64,000 nucleotides of DNA from Actinomucor elegans (GCA_026027325.1 JAMSLZ010000006.1:1550001-1614000), one strand, 5' to 3'; shown: positions 1 to 12,489, counted from the first letter of the stretch. The notes: a model not told the origin generated them from the letters alone. Made by a program: numbers and translations.

Positions 1-719
1 ATTGGCCTTGTGGGCTGTGGTGGTGGAAAAGGCCGAGAAGCATCGTTAAATTCGGTTCGTCTCAATGCAGGCTGTCTTAGTATTGAGTTTTTTAGAGGCC
101 GTAAGCGAAATAGTTTGTTAATATGAAGTGACATCAGGATGGGGGTATATGATCTATAAAGAAAACAAAAGGTTTATTCCACAGAGAGGGTTTAATGATT
201 GTATTTCCCAGGGCCGGACTCAAATCGGGAGGAGATTGATTTCAAGATATACCCTCTTCTGTTGCCAATTTCTCTAAAACTTTAGCTAAAGACATGACAA
301 ATAATACAAAAGCATTCCTTATACTTGAATACTGCCTTTTATAACTGATCTAATGCAAGAAAGCACGACTATTTACCATATGGTTAATACGTCAAGTTCA
401 GAATGGACAGTTGTATCAGTTTTTTTATAGTTATGTTATCCGACCAATTACAAATTAAGGCACGCCAATACCAAAAAAAAAAAAAAAAAAAAAAAAAAGT
501 TATATTAAGTGTTTTCATTGGAGTGAAGCTTACCGTTCCATTTGCTTATCTATGTATCATCACAGTTTATACAGAAATAACCTTATTTTTGCCACCTCTA
601 AATTTCTCGACCATTCAGAGGGCGGTTTTATTATGTATGTACGGGAAGGATTAAAGAATAATTATAAATATAATAAAGGAGGGTATTTATATGTATGTAT
701 AAGGTTGAAAAAGGACAGA
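1..719. other. Left-edge intergenic region
   Basis: No convincing coding sequence was found. The stretch is AT-rich and contains a 26-base A run at 473-498. The short open frames here have no recognisable domain. It lies downstream of the minus-strand STIMATE-like gene and probably holds its 3' UTR near 650-719. Confidence 0.5.
473..498. repeat. A26 homopolymer run
   Basis: Uninterrupted run of 26 A residues preceded by CC. Runs of nearly the same length occur at 9432-9457, 28683-28709 and, as T, at 59519-59544. Confidence 0.95.
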
Positions 720-1799
720 TTAATGTTGGTTGCTCGTTCGAAGTTCATATAGACTGTCTTCAGATACATTGCTTGCTTGAGACAAGGTACGATGCAGCTG
801 CGCTTGAGTTGCGCTTTTGTGCTGGATCTTGATCGATGATATGGATGTAGCATCATCTTCTTCACTGCCTAAATCTTGAAAAAAAGAATCATCTGCATTA
901 TATTCCCCATCAGACACCAACATATCCTCGGGCATTTCTTCGTCCATACTGAGTCGAATCGGTCTTAATGTCTTGTGTTTTACAATCGTATCCACTATCC
1001 AGAACTGAACGATGTTCATCACAAGTGGGAAGCTAAAAGAAGACTATTAGTTTCGACATGATATTATAAAATTGCCACTTACATTAGCATCACAAATAAC
1101 ACCTGCAAGCGATAGTTCCCCAAGGTCCAACCAAGCACCCATTTACCAAAATCTTCCAGCCAAGGACAGATACCAAACAAGATCAAAACAACAACTTTCA
1201 TAGTAACCAAAGCTAATATATACACAGCCAATTGCTTGGACCATACTTTGATCTGGTTTTGCAGTGGTGGTCCACCATACACGCCACTTTGAAATCCACT
1301 GAGCCTATAAAATCTTGCAAGAAACTTAACAGTGCCCAATACTCCCCATATAATCAAGACACCAAAGGTAGTATCAACGAAAATGTTCAAGAAATACCTA
1401 TACAAAAAAAAACACGGGTTTGAATAACAAAGAAGACTGGAACAATGGATGTTTCTGAGCTTTACCATACACAAGGGTTGGATTCTGGTTCACCATCCAA
1501 GCTTCTTCCAAATATATGAGAAGCCACAATATTGAGTGTATGAATAACACCCCCTCCTATTAATTGCTTGCTTACATCAAATGACCTTTAAAAGAAACAA
1601 GATGAATGTCTATATCTTCTTGCTCGGCTATTCAAGTTTACCAAATTAGTAAAGGTCTTTGTGGTGATTCTCTTTGACGTTTTATAAACAATGTTGAAAA
1701 TGCCAAGCCAGCCAATACAAGCTGCACAAAGATTGCAAAAGAATCGAGCAATTTGCAACCTGATTCGTCTTGATCTTCTGGCAGACGTCGATATTCCAT
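720..1799 (-). CDS. STIMATE/YPL162C-family multipass membrane protein
   Basis: The four exons are 1642-1799, 1466-1585, 1083-1397 and 720-1032 (minus strand), giving about 301 aa. All three introns keep the frame and have GT..AG ends. The protein starts MEYRRLPEDQDE and has about five hydrophobic segments. Typical family blocks are seen: QLVLAGLAFSTLFIKRQRE near the start, the W-Y-F-L-N-I-F-V-D-T-T-G block in the third exon, and GNYRLQVLFVMLIFPLVMNI across the last splice, followed by an acidic/serine-rich cytosolic tail. The family (yeast vacuolar membrane protein YPL162C; animal STIMATE/TMEM110) sits in the vacuole or ER membrane; the animal member regulates STIM1 at ER-plasma membrane contacts. 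That role cannot be carried over to a fungus with confidence. The start is the first ATG in frame with the conserved N-terminal block. Confidence 0.85.
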
Positions 1800-3055
1800 A
1801 ATGATTTAAGAAAAAAAAAAGGCAAGTAGAAAACCTTAAATCGCTAAAAAAAGAAAGGCGAGACTGAAACAACAATGGTAGTGGTGCGACCATTCTGGAT
1901 AAACAAGACCATAAAATATTACGTAAGAAGTTGTACTGTACACATTATTGGTTTATATAATGAAACAAGGCAGTAAGCCATTGGGTCTGTAGAACTGGAA
2001 GATAAATGTATTAATCTACGGTTCAACTGATCATATACAACAATGAGCTTTTTGATTTAGTTTTATTCCTGATTTCACGATGAAAACCACAGTCAACATT
2101 CCGTCATGAATGGACATATGTGAAAAAGATATTTAGCAAAACAAAAGGATAGGCGGAGCAAGCTATAGTCTTATTACATACAGCTGCTCATTCTGAGTTT
2201 AGGGTAGTAATCAGAAGCGACATTTGACCTAGATGGGGCAGGATTATGCATCCAAGCTAATTTCCTTCGGAATTTAGGTATTAAAATTTTATTTTACAGA
2301 ATATTGTTATGAATTGCAGTATACAGGAGTGCAAGTTGTTACTCCTGCTTGGAATAGCATTTTATATGGTCAAATTTTATTTTCAATGATATGCATTTGG
2401 TATTAAAGTAAATAGAAAGATCATATTACAGATGGTAAAAAAATATCATATCATCAAACCTATGCATCGCCTTTTAACGCTATTCTATGAATATGAAAAG
2501 CATCTCGGCTTTCTGTTGAGTTAAACACAATGTGAACTCTGTTGAGAAGCCAAAGAAGAAGAGAAAGAGGAGGAGGAAGGACAGATATGTTTAGTTTCCG
2601 ATAGCCAATGAAAATCAACATATGCTGGAGAATAAAATATCTCGCTCACTAACGGACGTCAGCTCTTAAAAGATGACAAAAGTAGTTTATGCTTTGTAAG
2701 CTTGATATGCATGATATATCATAGAATGTTCTCTCAAATGTTGCAAGGTTTGCAAGGAATTAAATATGACGCTATATTATCAGAGTTCTTTAAAAGCGTC
2801 TATTATCATGTATCACTCCAAGCGTCTGTTCATGATAAGCAGCGTATAGCATTATATACTACTTTTTTTTTTCCGGAAACCAAAGTTTTAGTTTGATTTT
2901 TTCGAGGAGCTAGATGAATGGAGTCGTACGATTAGAAAGGTTTTTTGTCGAACTTGCCATGGCACATATTTTCAATCTCAGATCATCAGTGTAATCCAGG
3001 TCAATAAGCGTATTGTCCAAGTGTTTCTTTTATTACGAGGAAGATTTAAGATAAG
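1800..3055. other. Intergenic region between two minus-strand genes
   Basis: AT-rich with no convincing gene. A reverse-orientation fragment of the dispersed repeat (GACATTTG core) lies near 2205-2245. A 64-codon open frame at 2702-2896 has no recognisable features and is not called. Confidence 0.5.
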
Positions 3056-5071
3056 CTACCAGTGACAAGCCAACTGCTGCGTATCACCTAATATTCTATA
3101 TTGAATATGGTCAGGTATGATAATAGACCAATTTTGTAAAGTAGAAGAAAAAGAAGCAATGTCATTCTTGTTCAGTTTTTTCCTTTTCCGAGACTTGAAT
3201 ACTTCTTGTATTTCTAATAGTTTCCTTACATGAATGCCTGCAATGTCCATGAGAGCCGGTATTTTGGCTTCTTTACAGATAAATTCAAAAGCCAATACTC
3301 GTTTCTTGGTAGCAATGTAGAGATACGTTCCATCGTTTGACCATTCAATGCCGTTGATCTTGGCCAATATCCTTAGTCTGGTGTTGAGTTCACCCCGAAA
3401 AGAGACCATGGTGATTTCATGACGAATATGCAGATGCTTAGTATGAAATATAGCTTGGTTGCTGTGTTTGATGCATGTATCCAGGCATTGATGTTCTCTT
3501 GAAGTGTGATCAAAGGTTAGGATATTAATGAATTCTTTACTATTGACAGTGGTCGCTTTAGATAAATCCACAGTATGGAAATAGCCATAACGATTGGTGA
3601 ATACCAAGATATTGTCCAGTTGAGGATGGAAGGCGATGGCATAAGTGTAACCTGCAGCATCTATCGAGTATATGATTTCCCTTGTAGAAGCGCGCCAGAC
3701 CAAAACTAGATTGTGCGAGTCAGATGTGTGTGCAAAATAGCGAGAAGATGGACTCCAAGCGACGTACTGGGAAGAATAAGGTGTGGATATTTGCTGGAAT
3801 ACAACTTCAGGTATCACTACTTCGATTGGTGTTCCAAAAGTGATTTCTCCAGTAATACTGTGATACACATCGATCAAAAAAATGATATTATCATCCCCTA
3901 CACAGACTAATTGAGTGCCTTCAGGATTCAGCTTTGCATCGTTGATAGGCACTCCATTAAAGGATCGAAGATGACTATGTAGTTTTACTGGTGGCTGCTG
4001 CTGCAATATTTGTCTTTGAGCTCGAATATCTTTACATTGACTATGCGGTGGTAAGTGATAGAATAAAAGACCTGCCTCATTCATGCAACCAATCAACATA
4101 TGTTGGTAAGCTCCAGTGCTATTGTTCTTCCATCGAACTAGCTGAATTGCATTTGTCATCAGCATCACGTTATCCTTTCCTTTAAACTTGGTGCCCCATA
4201 TCTTGACAGGGTTATCTGGGTCCATACAACAGTAAAGCTCAAATTCGCCTTCTACTCCGCCAATAGCCATATAGCCGTACTTTTGAGCCAAGCACTGTGG
4301 ATCAAAACCAAGAGAAAGATAAGCGTCTTCCGAAAGCATGCCTGGATAATCGCTTCTCTTGATATATTTAGTAAAAGGCTTGAGTTTTTCCTTCAATGAC
4401 ATTGTTTCGTTAGGTAGATTGTTCAAAGTCATGCCCGATTGGATTTTGGACAAAGAGACAGATTGATGCGTATCAATAAACTTTTCTGCAGTAACGTGTT
4501 GAGGTCCGCTTGTTTGTTGAGATGGACTTTCGATCCAAGTAGTATCTCTTGCAGTATTGCGTCTTGAAGGGTGTTTTTGCTGCGGCGGTTTTCCGCATTC
4601 AATGATTCTATCTCGGTATACAGCAAACAATTGTTCAGATAGTCCACAGTTGGATCGAACAAGACAAATGGCATTAGCTGACTGGTCATGGTTGGTACTA
4701 GAACAGGAAAACGGCAGTTGTTTTGGCCATCCTTTCTCTTTCTTCCAGAAGCTGAAATCTTTGTTTAACTGTTTTTGCTTTTGCTTGATGAACTTGGTGA
4801 GCTGCATATCATTAGACTCCCAAGTGAAGTCGTTGTAAGGATCGTCGTCCCACATGTCGAATCTCGGTGTAGACAGATCAACCTCGGTATCAGACAAGTC
4901 AGAGGGGCTGTCATCGTCTTGATTATTTCGGTAGTTGGCATAGCGTGGGCCTGGAAACTCGTAGTCTAGAGAATAGTCAGACTCGTTATCATCATCTACC
5001 AGGTGAATATCATCCAGATTATCAAAGTCTATGATCGTTTCCTGGGGCTCGCCAGAGTCAAAAGCAGACAT
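3056..5071 (-). CDS. WD40-repeat-like protein (fungal, function unknown)
   Basis: Single open frame of 671 aa with no intron needed, unusual for this window. The N-terminal ~100 residues are highly acidic, including a SDTEVDLSTPRFDMWDDDPYNDF-like stretch. The rest reads as a beta-propeller, with degenerate WD-type blades such as NDAKLNPEGTQLVCVGDDN, YVAWSPSSRYFAHTSDSHN, VLVWRASTREIIYSI and GIEWSNDGTYLYIATKKR. A basic patch RKRKKLNKND lies near the C-terminus. The pattern resembles fungal WD40-like proteins carrying the DUF2415 signature, but I cannot confirm that assignment. No catalytic residues are visible, so a scaffold role is the likely inference. The gene is divergent from PWP1, with 513 bases between start codons. 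Confidence 0.75.
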   Translation of the reverse strand: MSAFDSGEPQETIIDFDNLDDIHLVDDDNESDYSLDYEFPGPRYANYRNNQDDDSPSDLSDTEVDLSTPRFDMWDDDPYNDFTWESNDMQLTKFIKQKQKQLNKDFSFWKKEKGWPKQLPFSCSSTNHDQSANAICLVRSNCGLSEQLFAVYRDRIIECGKPPQQKHPSRRNTARDTTWIESPSQQTSGPQHVTAEKFIDTHQSVSLSKIQSGMTLNNLPNETMSLKEKLKPFTKYIKRSDYPGMLSEDAYLSLGFDPQCLAQKYGYMAIGGVEGEFELYCCMDPDNPVKIWGTKFKGKDNVMLMTNAIQLVRWKNNSTGAYQHMLIGCMNEAGLLFYHLPPHSQCKDIRAQRQILQQQPPVKLHSHLRSFNGVPINDAKLNPEGTQLVCVGDDNIIFLIDVYHSITGEITFGTPIEVVIPEVVFQQISTPYSSQYVAWSPSSRYFAHTSDSHNLVLVWRASTREIIYSIDAAGYTYAIAFHPQLDNILVFTNRYGYFHTVDLSKATTVNSKEFINILTFDHTSREHQCLDTCIKHSNQAIFHTKHLHIRHEITMVSFRGELNTRLRILAKINGIEWSNDGTYLYIATKKRVLAFEFICKEAKIPALMDIAGIHVRKLLEIQEVFKSRKRKKLNKNDIASFSSTLQNWSIIIPDHIQYRILGDTQQLACHW

Positions 5072-5584
5072 TCCCTTATATCGAGGCTAGTATAAAGTGA
5101 TAGGATTCGTTTTTTACACGGGAAAATAGGCCTACTGTTTTCAAGATCTTTTTTTATTTGTAATAAGAAAAAAAGAGTAAAACAGAAAAAAGAAGAAAAT
5201 CTAAAATATATGTAAGAAGAAAAGAGGTTACTGTGGCACTCTTTTTAACCAAGATCTTTTTAAGTGAAATTGATCTGATTTGAAAGGAGAAAGAATCAGC
5301 CTCAATCTTATTAAATATAACCCAACTACCGGTCTTTTCCTTGCCCTTCTATTAACCTTCTATCTCTTTCCTGATATTGCCAAAGCAAGTCCTCCTTTTT
5401 AATATAAGAAAGCAGTTCATAATATGGGTAGATTCGGGAGGACCTACAGTAGATCTACCATTTCTTTGAAAGAACTCCGGCCTCAATAAAGCAGTCACAT
5501 AGAGACTGCGTTTTATTTTCTTCCGAGAAAAAAAAAATTGTAGATCTATTGCACAATTGATCTTTTCAATTACAAAAACTTGCC
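5072..5584. promoter_or_regulatory. Shared divergent promoter of the WD40-like gene and PWP1
   Basis: 513 bases separate the two divergent start codons. The palindrome AGATCT occurs four times: 5144-5149, 5252-5257, 5451-5456 and 5542-5547. The first two sit in the same longer context, CAAGATCTTTTT. Long A- and T-rich runs fill the rest. A regulatory role for the palindrome is inference. Confidence 0.55.
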
Positions 5585-7230
5585 ATGATCTCAGCTATTC
5601 AATGGATTCGTAAAGGTGCTGCTGCACAACACCCCAAGAAATACGACTTAAATGACGAAGAATACTCTAGAATCAGCAAATTGGCTGCTGATCAACTCGA
5701 AGACGCCAAAGAGGATTTGAAAGCTGCTGAAGCAATGGCTCTCGAGTAAGTTATTTTCTTAACGAGTTTTTAGTCCAAAAAAAAAAAATGCTTAGTGTTG
5801 GTTTAAATTAGTTCCAAGACCAAATCCGATGGTAAAGAAGTAGACGAAATGGACCAATACAACTTGGATAGTTATGACGCCGAAGTAGAAGCTTCCAACA
5901 AGAGTATGCTACCTAGATCATCTTTCTTTCCAAATAGATGCACTGACATTTTACTTGTTTGCTATTAGAGGTTGGTATCTTTTCCAACATCAAGGATTTA
6001 GCCTATTATGAAAATGACGAGGAAGACCCATATATCACCCTGAAGCATAATGTGGATGAAGAAGAGGAAAAGAAAGAACTCGAGATTTTACCTACAGATA
6101 ACATGTTGTTAGCAGCAAAGACTGAAGATGATATCTCACAATTGGAGATTCATGTCTATGAAGAAAACCAAGACAACATCTATGTTCATCACGACATTAT
6201 GTTACCCTCTTTCCCTCTCTGCCTTGAATGGTTAGATTTCCATACAGGTGCCGGAAAGGTGAATCAAGAAACTTCTGGAAACTACGTTGCCATCGGAACA
6301 TTTGAACCTGATATTGAAATCTGGGATCTCGATACCATCGATGTCATGTTTCCTGAAACAATCCTTGGTCACACTGATAAAACCAAGAAGAGATCAAAGA
6401 AAGCCAATCCCAACTACCATGTTGACGCAATTATGGATTTGGCTTGGAATAAGAACCACAGAAACTTTTTATTATCTTCTTCAGCAGATGGCACAGTCAA
6501 ATTATGGGACTTGAATACTTCAAAATGTGTACAATCTTACAATCATCACAAAGACAAGGTACAATCTGTCGCATGGCATCCCACCGAACCCACCGTTTTC
6601 CTCTCCGGCTCTTACGATAAGACAGTGTGTGTACTTGATGCTAGATCGCCCGATCAAGTGTCGCGCTGGCAACTCAATAGTGATGTAGAATCTCTTCGTT
6701 GGGATCCTCACAACCCTTCCAACTTTTATGTCGCGTTGGAAAACGGCATGATTCAGTATTACGATGTCCGTCAAGCTGTTAATGGTCAGGGCGGAAAGGC
6801 TCTTTTCACATTGCAAGCTCATGATGATGCAGTCAGTGCACTTGATGTCAATCCTCTTGTTCCTGGCTGCATTGCCACCGGTAGTACCGATAAAAGCATC
6901 AAGATCTGGAACACTACTGATAACAAACCCAGTATGGTGACAAGCCGTAACTTTGAATTAGGTAGAATCTTTTCTACACAGTTTTGTCCTGATTCTCCTT
7001 TCCAGCTTGCTATTGCCGGTTCAAATGGTAAGATGCATGTCTGGGATATGGCTTCTAATGCTGGTGTGCGTCAAGCTTTCCGTCATCAAGCTCTTCTTGG
7101 TGTTCCTGCTATCGAAGAAAAGAAACCTATTACTATTGCTGACGATGCAGAAGAAGATGATGATATGGAAGATGATGAACCATTACGCGAAGAGGACGAT
7201 GAGGAAGAAATGGAAGAGGATAGCGACTAA
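5585..7230 (+). CDS. PWP1: Periodic tryptophan protein 1, WD40 ribosome-biogenesis factor
   Basis: Exons 5585-5745, 5812-5903 and 5969-7230 give 504 aa. The N-terminus MISAIQWIRKGAA and the block DPYITLKHN..DNMLLAAKTEDD..LEIHVYEENQDNIYVHHD match PWP1 closely. WD blades follow, for example AIMDLAWNKNHRNFLLSSSADGTVKLWDL, VQSVAWHPTEPTVFLSGSYD and VSALDVNPLVPGCIATGSTDKSIKIW. The protein ends in a strongly acidic tail rich in E and D. In yeast, Pwp1 acts in the nucleolus in 60S subunit and 25S/5.8S rRNA maturation; in animals it also affects chromatin at rDNA. Length matches the family (about 500 aa). The first exon carries the conserved start, so upstream ATGs were not considered. Confidence 0.95.
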
Positions 7231-7354
7231 AAATAAAATAAAATAACCTTGTACACATTAGAATAATAAAATAATCGCCTTCGTTAATGATATTCATTGT
7301 TATTTTTGTGTCCTGCGCTTCATCTGGTTGATCTGTCTCATGTATATTGATTGG

Positions 7355-7435
7355 CTCGGCCCCTATTAGCTTTTATACGACAAAAAAAAGTATTAACGCA
7401 TGCTTTGGACTAAAAGAAACTACGCTGTGCTAGGA
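7355..7435. repeat. Dispersed repeat B, copy 1
   Basis: Shares the block CCCCTATTAGCTTTTATACG followed by ACAAAA, and about 35 bases later the block AAAAGAAAC, with the segment at 14983-15060 (same order and orientation, about 80 bases). Both copies lie in intergenic DNA. The family is not recognised. Confidence 0.6.
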
Positions 7436-9431
7436 ATACAAAGACATTACGAAATCCATTAGTTTTTATTGGCCATCGGCATTTCATCAAGATCAAATCT
7501 GCAAGAATTCTAATCCGCTATTTATTCACAAAGTATTGCTAGTGTACAAAAGATGTATCAATAATACTTTTATGCGATGAAATTGTGTGTTTAGTGATGT
7601 AAATACAACGCCATATTCACTTGTACTTATAGACCTATATCTGGTAAAAGGATATTCTTTTAACTTTATAGGGATGTAGCCATCATTAGTATACCTTATA
7701 TACTCTCAAACACATCAAGCCCATTTTATTAATTAAATAGGCGTCTTCAAATTCCACAACAAAAGTGATACTTTAATATTTTGGAATTAAGGTGTTTATC
7801 CGAATTTTCCTGAAATTATCCCATGTTGGGCTTGTTCTGAACTTAACACTTTTCTCAGCTTGGTATTGCATATGACGATTAGTATATGCTTAGAATGATA
7901 TATTTCTGCATTGAATTACAATAGTGAACGAATGATATTTGTCAACATAGTACATCCTATGATTTTATATCTACAGTATGTATCCCCACATTTTTCGATC
8001 CAACTCGCATATTATCAAACACTAGATGCTCCGTGTCGATCACACAACGCCCTGAATGGTGAATGCATATGTAACAGAAATTGATTAAATGGAAACGAAA
8101 ACTTTATCTAGGAGGAAATGGATTTGCGTATGTGCCGGAATAGACTCCTTCGTAGAGAACAAGTATTTCCCTTCTTGCAAATGCCTTATTTTGAATAACA
8201 TACATCTACATTGATGTACAATGAGCTGGACTATACATGCCTTTCTTTCTCCTCCTCTCCTAGAGAGATAGTTATGATAGACACCCCTCCTCTAGTTTTT
8301 GAAGTTTTTCTTTATTTTCTTTACTCCTAAGCACCTACACACATACTTTGGTTTCTATGTAGGTAGATAAATCATTTTATCCCTGATGTCCATGCTAATT
8401 CATCGATTTATGCATTGTCATTTACGTCTTCCTATCGATTATATGCATTGTCACTTAATCCTGCCTCAAGGGCAGAAAGATATCATAACAGTTACTAATA
8501 TCAGAAGGAAGTACCGTTCTTCTGGATATAGGCGTTCCTGCAATGCCTACTAAAGGTTCTTCTGATTTATCCTTAGATATAACCAGTTAGCTCTCTATTT
8601 AGTTATAGAAATCACTATTCCCCTTGAAATGTCACTAATAATATTGCCATAATAAATGCCTCATATTTCATTATGGGTAATGATAATTTAATAGCAGCAT
8701 AATGAACAAGTTTCTTAAAGTGTAATAGCTTGATACTCAAGCCTAATTAGATGTATGGATCTTATCAGTTAATTCTCCATAGTGAATCTCCATAGTTCGA
8801 ACGAGGTATTTATTTCAAAATGCCATTGTTGGTTAAAAAGTAATATAAGAACCATAGGAACCATTGAACTCATAGCAATACAACGTGCATTTCCATAACA
8901 TATATACAAGCCAGATAGACAAGATAACAGCAACTGACAAAATACATGTATATCTATCTGTAATAGATAGGTGTACGTATACATAAAATGAATGCGAAGC
9001 AGAACTATATAGAGTTTAGTTTGGAAGAATAACACCAGCTCCTATGTATTTAGATGTTCTCAAGCCAGTTGATGCATGTTTACTTTCCTTGCATAGGAAC
9101 CAAAATCTTTTTTTATTGTAAAAAAACTCAGAGAAACTCAGAGAGCAAACCTATTTGGATTCTTTTTTAAGAAGAAAGAACTACCCGAGTAGATTCTGCA
9201 CGAACTATATCATCTGTCCAATTGTATAATGATATTCTTTGACATGGTGCAATAGGCGGATCATTAGTTCTCGCAAAAACATTTACGTGACTGTTGCTCG
9301 TTGTTGACATAGACCTTACATTTACTACTCGCTTGAGCTTTAATTAAGGTTCATGGCATCCTCGATAAAGGCTTTGGGATGACCAGAGTGTGTTTAAGTC
9401 AACAAGCAATCGAGATCCATCCACAAATTCC

Positions 9432-9457
9432 AAAAAAAAAAAAAAAAAAAAAAAAAA
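9432..9457. repeat. A26 homopolymer run
   Basis: Uninterrupted run of 26 A residues preceded by CC, in intergenic DNA upstream of MIX23. Confidence 0.95.
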
Positions 9458-9964
9458 TACAGTTGTTGCTTCTTAGATCGATATTTTTTAATTATTGTCC
9501 TACAAACTTTACGCCATTCAAGAAGAGGCATTTATTTTCAACAAACTATACCAATTATGTAAGATTGAAAAATGTACCTGCCATTATCGTCTATATAATA
9601 TAACACGGTTTCAATTTTTTGAATGAAACTTTGGCTCATTGAAGCAATTAAATTTCCGCTATCCAGAAATTGGCATGTACTAATGAAGGCAAAACATCTT
9701 GAATGATCGACATCAAATGTCGCATTTGAGCAGCCCACAATACTGAAAGTGAGTTTTTATATCTAATGGAACCTAACTTCAACATTAATGCTTCTATTTC
9801 CATATCGATTTTAAAAATTCAAGTTGCCATTAGTATAATAAGAAAACAGAAAAGAGAAAAAAGAAATTTCAGGGACCGCTGCCTGCAAGTCTTTTTTGTG
9901 CACCAACCCTTGCCCGAAGACTTGTTCTTTTCGTTTTACTGTCAAATACGTTAATTCATTAATA

Positions 9965-10569
9965 ATGTCCACCCCTAGAAAAGAGCTTAGCCCTTCTGTC
10001 TGTTTCAACTTTTCCTTCTTTAAAGGTAATAAAATAGCTTGAACAGAAAACGAAACAATAGTAATCTAACGCGACATTTCGACATTTCAATTAGATTTTA
10101 TGAAGGAATTACGTAAAGTAGACGATAATATCATTAATAGACTCAACTCGACCTCTACTCAAGCTGAAGGATCCTGTGCTGAATTTTTCAAGCAAATGTC
10201 TGAAGCCTACTCACAGCGTGATGAAGCCATTGATTATTGTCTCAAGGTAAGAAAGAAGAAGCTAGGGACATGTAAAATCATACGAGAAACATGGCTCATA
10301 TGTGCTATCTAGTTAATGGATGAAGATCTCGACAAGAAAAACAGAAAGTTACAGGAGGATCCCGATGATTTCGACGTCAAGAATAGTATTTTCACTCAAG
10401 AGTCCATGGTAAGCTTTCGAATAATTGAAAGATGTACTTTTGCCAACATTTTTAATAGCGTCAATCTGTATCCAATGAAAGATATGTTGAAGAAATCATC
10501 AGAGAACGTACTTTACAAGTATTCAAGAACAAGTGTAGAGCATTAGACGTTAGTTCATTAGAGAAATAA
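9965..10569 (+). CDS. MIX23: MIX23/CCDC58-family mitochondrial protein
   Basis: The four exons are 9965-10025, 10095-10246, 10313-10408 and 10459-10569, giving 139 aa. The protein begins MSTPRKELSPSVCFNFSFFKDF. Diagnostic blocks are MKELRKVDDNIINRLNST, SYSQRDEAIDYC-type helix and EEIIRERTLQVFKNKCR. Four cysteines match those of the animal CCDC58 protein, including a pair spaced Cx20C. The family resides in the mitochondrial intermembrane space (Mia40 substrate in yeast) and stimulates protein import through TIM23. Length agrees with the family (about 140 aa). The gene ends 110 bases from the convergent ATP synthase alpha gene, another mitochondrial gene; whether that pairing has meaning is unknown. 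Confidence 0.9.
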
Positions 10570-10679
10570 ATAAAAAACAGTGTATAAAACATCATTTTGA
10601 ATAATTTAAAAAAAGGATCATATGAGTTCTTTATAACAAGCAGATTTTAAAGAGAAACAAAAAGAAAAGTCAAAGCAGT

Positions 10680-12489
10680 TTAGTAGAAACCCTTGGCATG
10701 GTTATCACAGACATCACGGAGCTTGGCTTCAAGTTCCTTGGAGATGACACCTTGAGTACGAATTTCCTCAAGGATATCACTGTGTTGAGTAGCGACGTGG
10801 CTAATGAAATCCTTTTCCCAGTCAACAACCTTTTGGACGGGGATCTTATCAAGATAACCGTTAACACCAGCGAAGATGATAGGAACTTGAGCTTGGATAG
10901 ACAAAGGAGAGTATTGAGGTTGCTTCAATAATTCAGTGAGACGGGCACCACGGTTCAACAAGAATTGAGTGGAGGCATCCAAATCAGAACCGAATTGAGC
11001 GAAAGCAGCGACTTCACGGTATTGGGCCAAGAAAAGCTTCATGGAACCAGCAACTTGCTTCATAGCCTTGGTTTGGGCAGCGGAACCGACACGAGAGACG
11101 GAAAGACCGACGTTAATAGCGGGACGGATACCCTTGAAGAAGAGTTCGGCTTCCAAGAAAATTTGACCATCAGTAATGGAAATAACGTTGGTAGGAATAT
11201 AAGCAGAGACATCACCACCTTGGGTTTCAATGATGGGGAGAGCAGTCATGGAACCATAACCGAAGCTCTTGTTCATCTTGGCAGCACGTTCCAAAAGACG
11301 AGAGTGAAGATAGAAGACATCACCAGGGTAAGCTTCACGACCAGGAGGACGACGGAGCAACAAGGACATTTGACGGTAAGCGACAGCTTGCTTGGACAAA
11401 TCATCATAGATGATCAAAGAGTGGCGACCGTTGTCACGGAACCATTCACCAAAGGCAGCACCGGAGAAAGGAGCAAGGTATTGAAGAGGAGCAGCTTCAG
11501 AGGCAGTAGCAGCAACAACGATGGTGTACTTCATGGCATCTAATTCACAAGTTAGTTTGACGCGACTAATGATGATGCATTCATTATCTTACCGTTCTCT
11601 TCAAGAGTTCTAACAAGTTGAGCAACAGTAGAACGCTTTTGACCGACAGCAACATAGATACAGTACAACTTCTTGGCTTCATCAGAACCGTTGTTCCAGT
11701 TCTTTTGGTTCAAGATGGTATCGAGAGCGACAGCAGTCTTACCAGTTTGACGATCACCAATGATCAATTCACGTTGACCACGACCAATGGGGACCATGGA
11801 ATCAACAGACTTGATACCAGTTTGCATAGGCTCGTTAACAGAGTGACGAGGCAAAATACCGGGAGCCTTGACTTGGACACGAGAACGACCAACAGTGTCA
11901 AGAGGACCCTTACCATCAATGGGGTTACCAAGGGCATCAACAACACGACCAAGGATACCAGGACCAATGGGGACATCGACAATAGCACCAGTACGCTTGA
12001 CAGTATCACCTTCCTTGATCAAACGATCGTTACCGAAAACGACGATACCGACATTATCAGCTTCCAAGTTAAGGGCCATACCCTATATATCATGATTAAT
12101 TATCCATCACACTCATACTATCCCAAAAATTACCTTAAGACCAGAAGAGAATTCAACCATTTCTTCGGCTTGACAGTTCTTCAAACCGTAAACACGAGCA
12201 ATACCATCACCAATAGACAAGACACGACCAGTTTCTTGGAGGTCGACCTCGGAGTTGGCACCGAGAATACGTTGCTCAAGGATAGAAGAGACTTCAGAGG
12301 TAGAAGGCTTGGCAGAAGCATAGTTTCTCAAAGCAATAGAAGTAGCACCAAGGTTAAGACGCTAAATGATAATTATTGATTAATATTCGATCAAAACAAG
12401 TGTTGAAATCTTGATTGTCTTACAGCAGGAGTAGATCTAGCGAAAGCAGCCAAGGTGGGGCGTGCAAGACGAGTAGCGTTTCTCAACAT
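10680..12489 (-). CDS. ATP1: F1 ATP synthase alpha subunit, mitochondrial
   Basis: The four exons are 12424-12489, 12134-12361, 11593-12082 and 10680-11539 (minus strand), giving 547 aa. The first exon encodes a basic, Ser/Ala-rich mitochondrial presequence ([19 protein letters not shown]). The mature part shows the subunit-alpha N-terminal block [18 protein letters not shown], the Walker A motif GDRQTGKT at residues 207-214, and the C-terminal helical domain through GFY. It is the non-catalytic nucleotide-binding subunit of the F1 head at the mitochondrial inner membrane. The region just upstream of the ATG (about 12496-12554) looks like a 5' UTR intron, with GTTTGT donor and AACAG acceptor next to the start codon; this is inferred. 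Codons are strongly biased (CGT/AAG/ATC), as expected for a highly expressed gene. Confidence 0.97.

Larger units (their letters stand above)
7231..9964. other. Gene-poor intergenic region with repeats
   Basis: Very AT-rich. It holds one copy of a two-copy repeat (7355-7435), a possible decayed dispersed-repeat fragment near 8000-8035, and an A26 run (9432-9457). An 88-codon minus-strand frame at 8769-9035 has no domain or splice context and is not called. Confidence 0.5.

Noticed and set aside
10698..12379. Plus-strand frames of 77-253 codons opposite ATP synthase alpha
   Set aside because: They are mirror images of the strongly biased codons of the real gene on the minus strand; the peptide sequences are S/T/N-rich with no domain.
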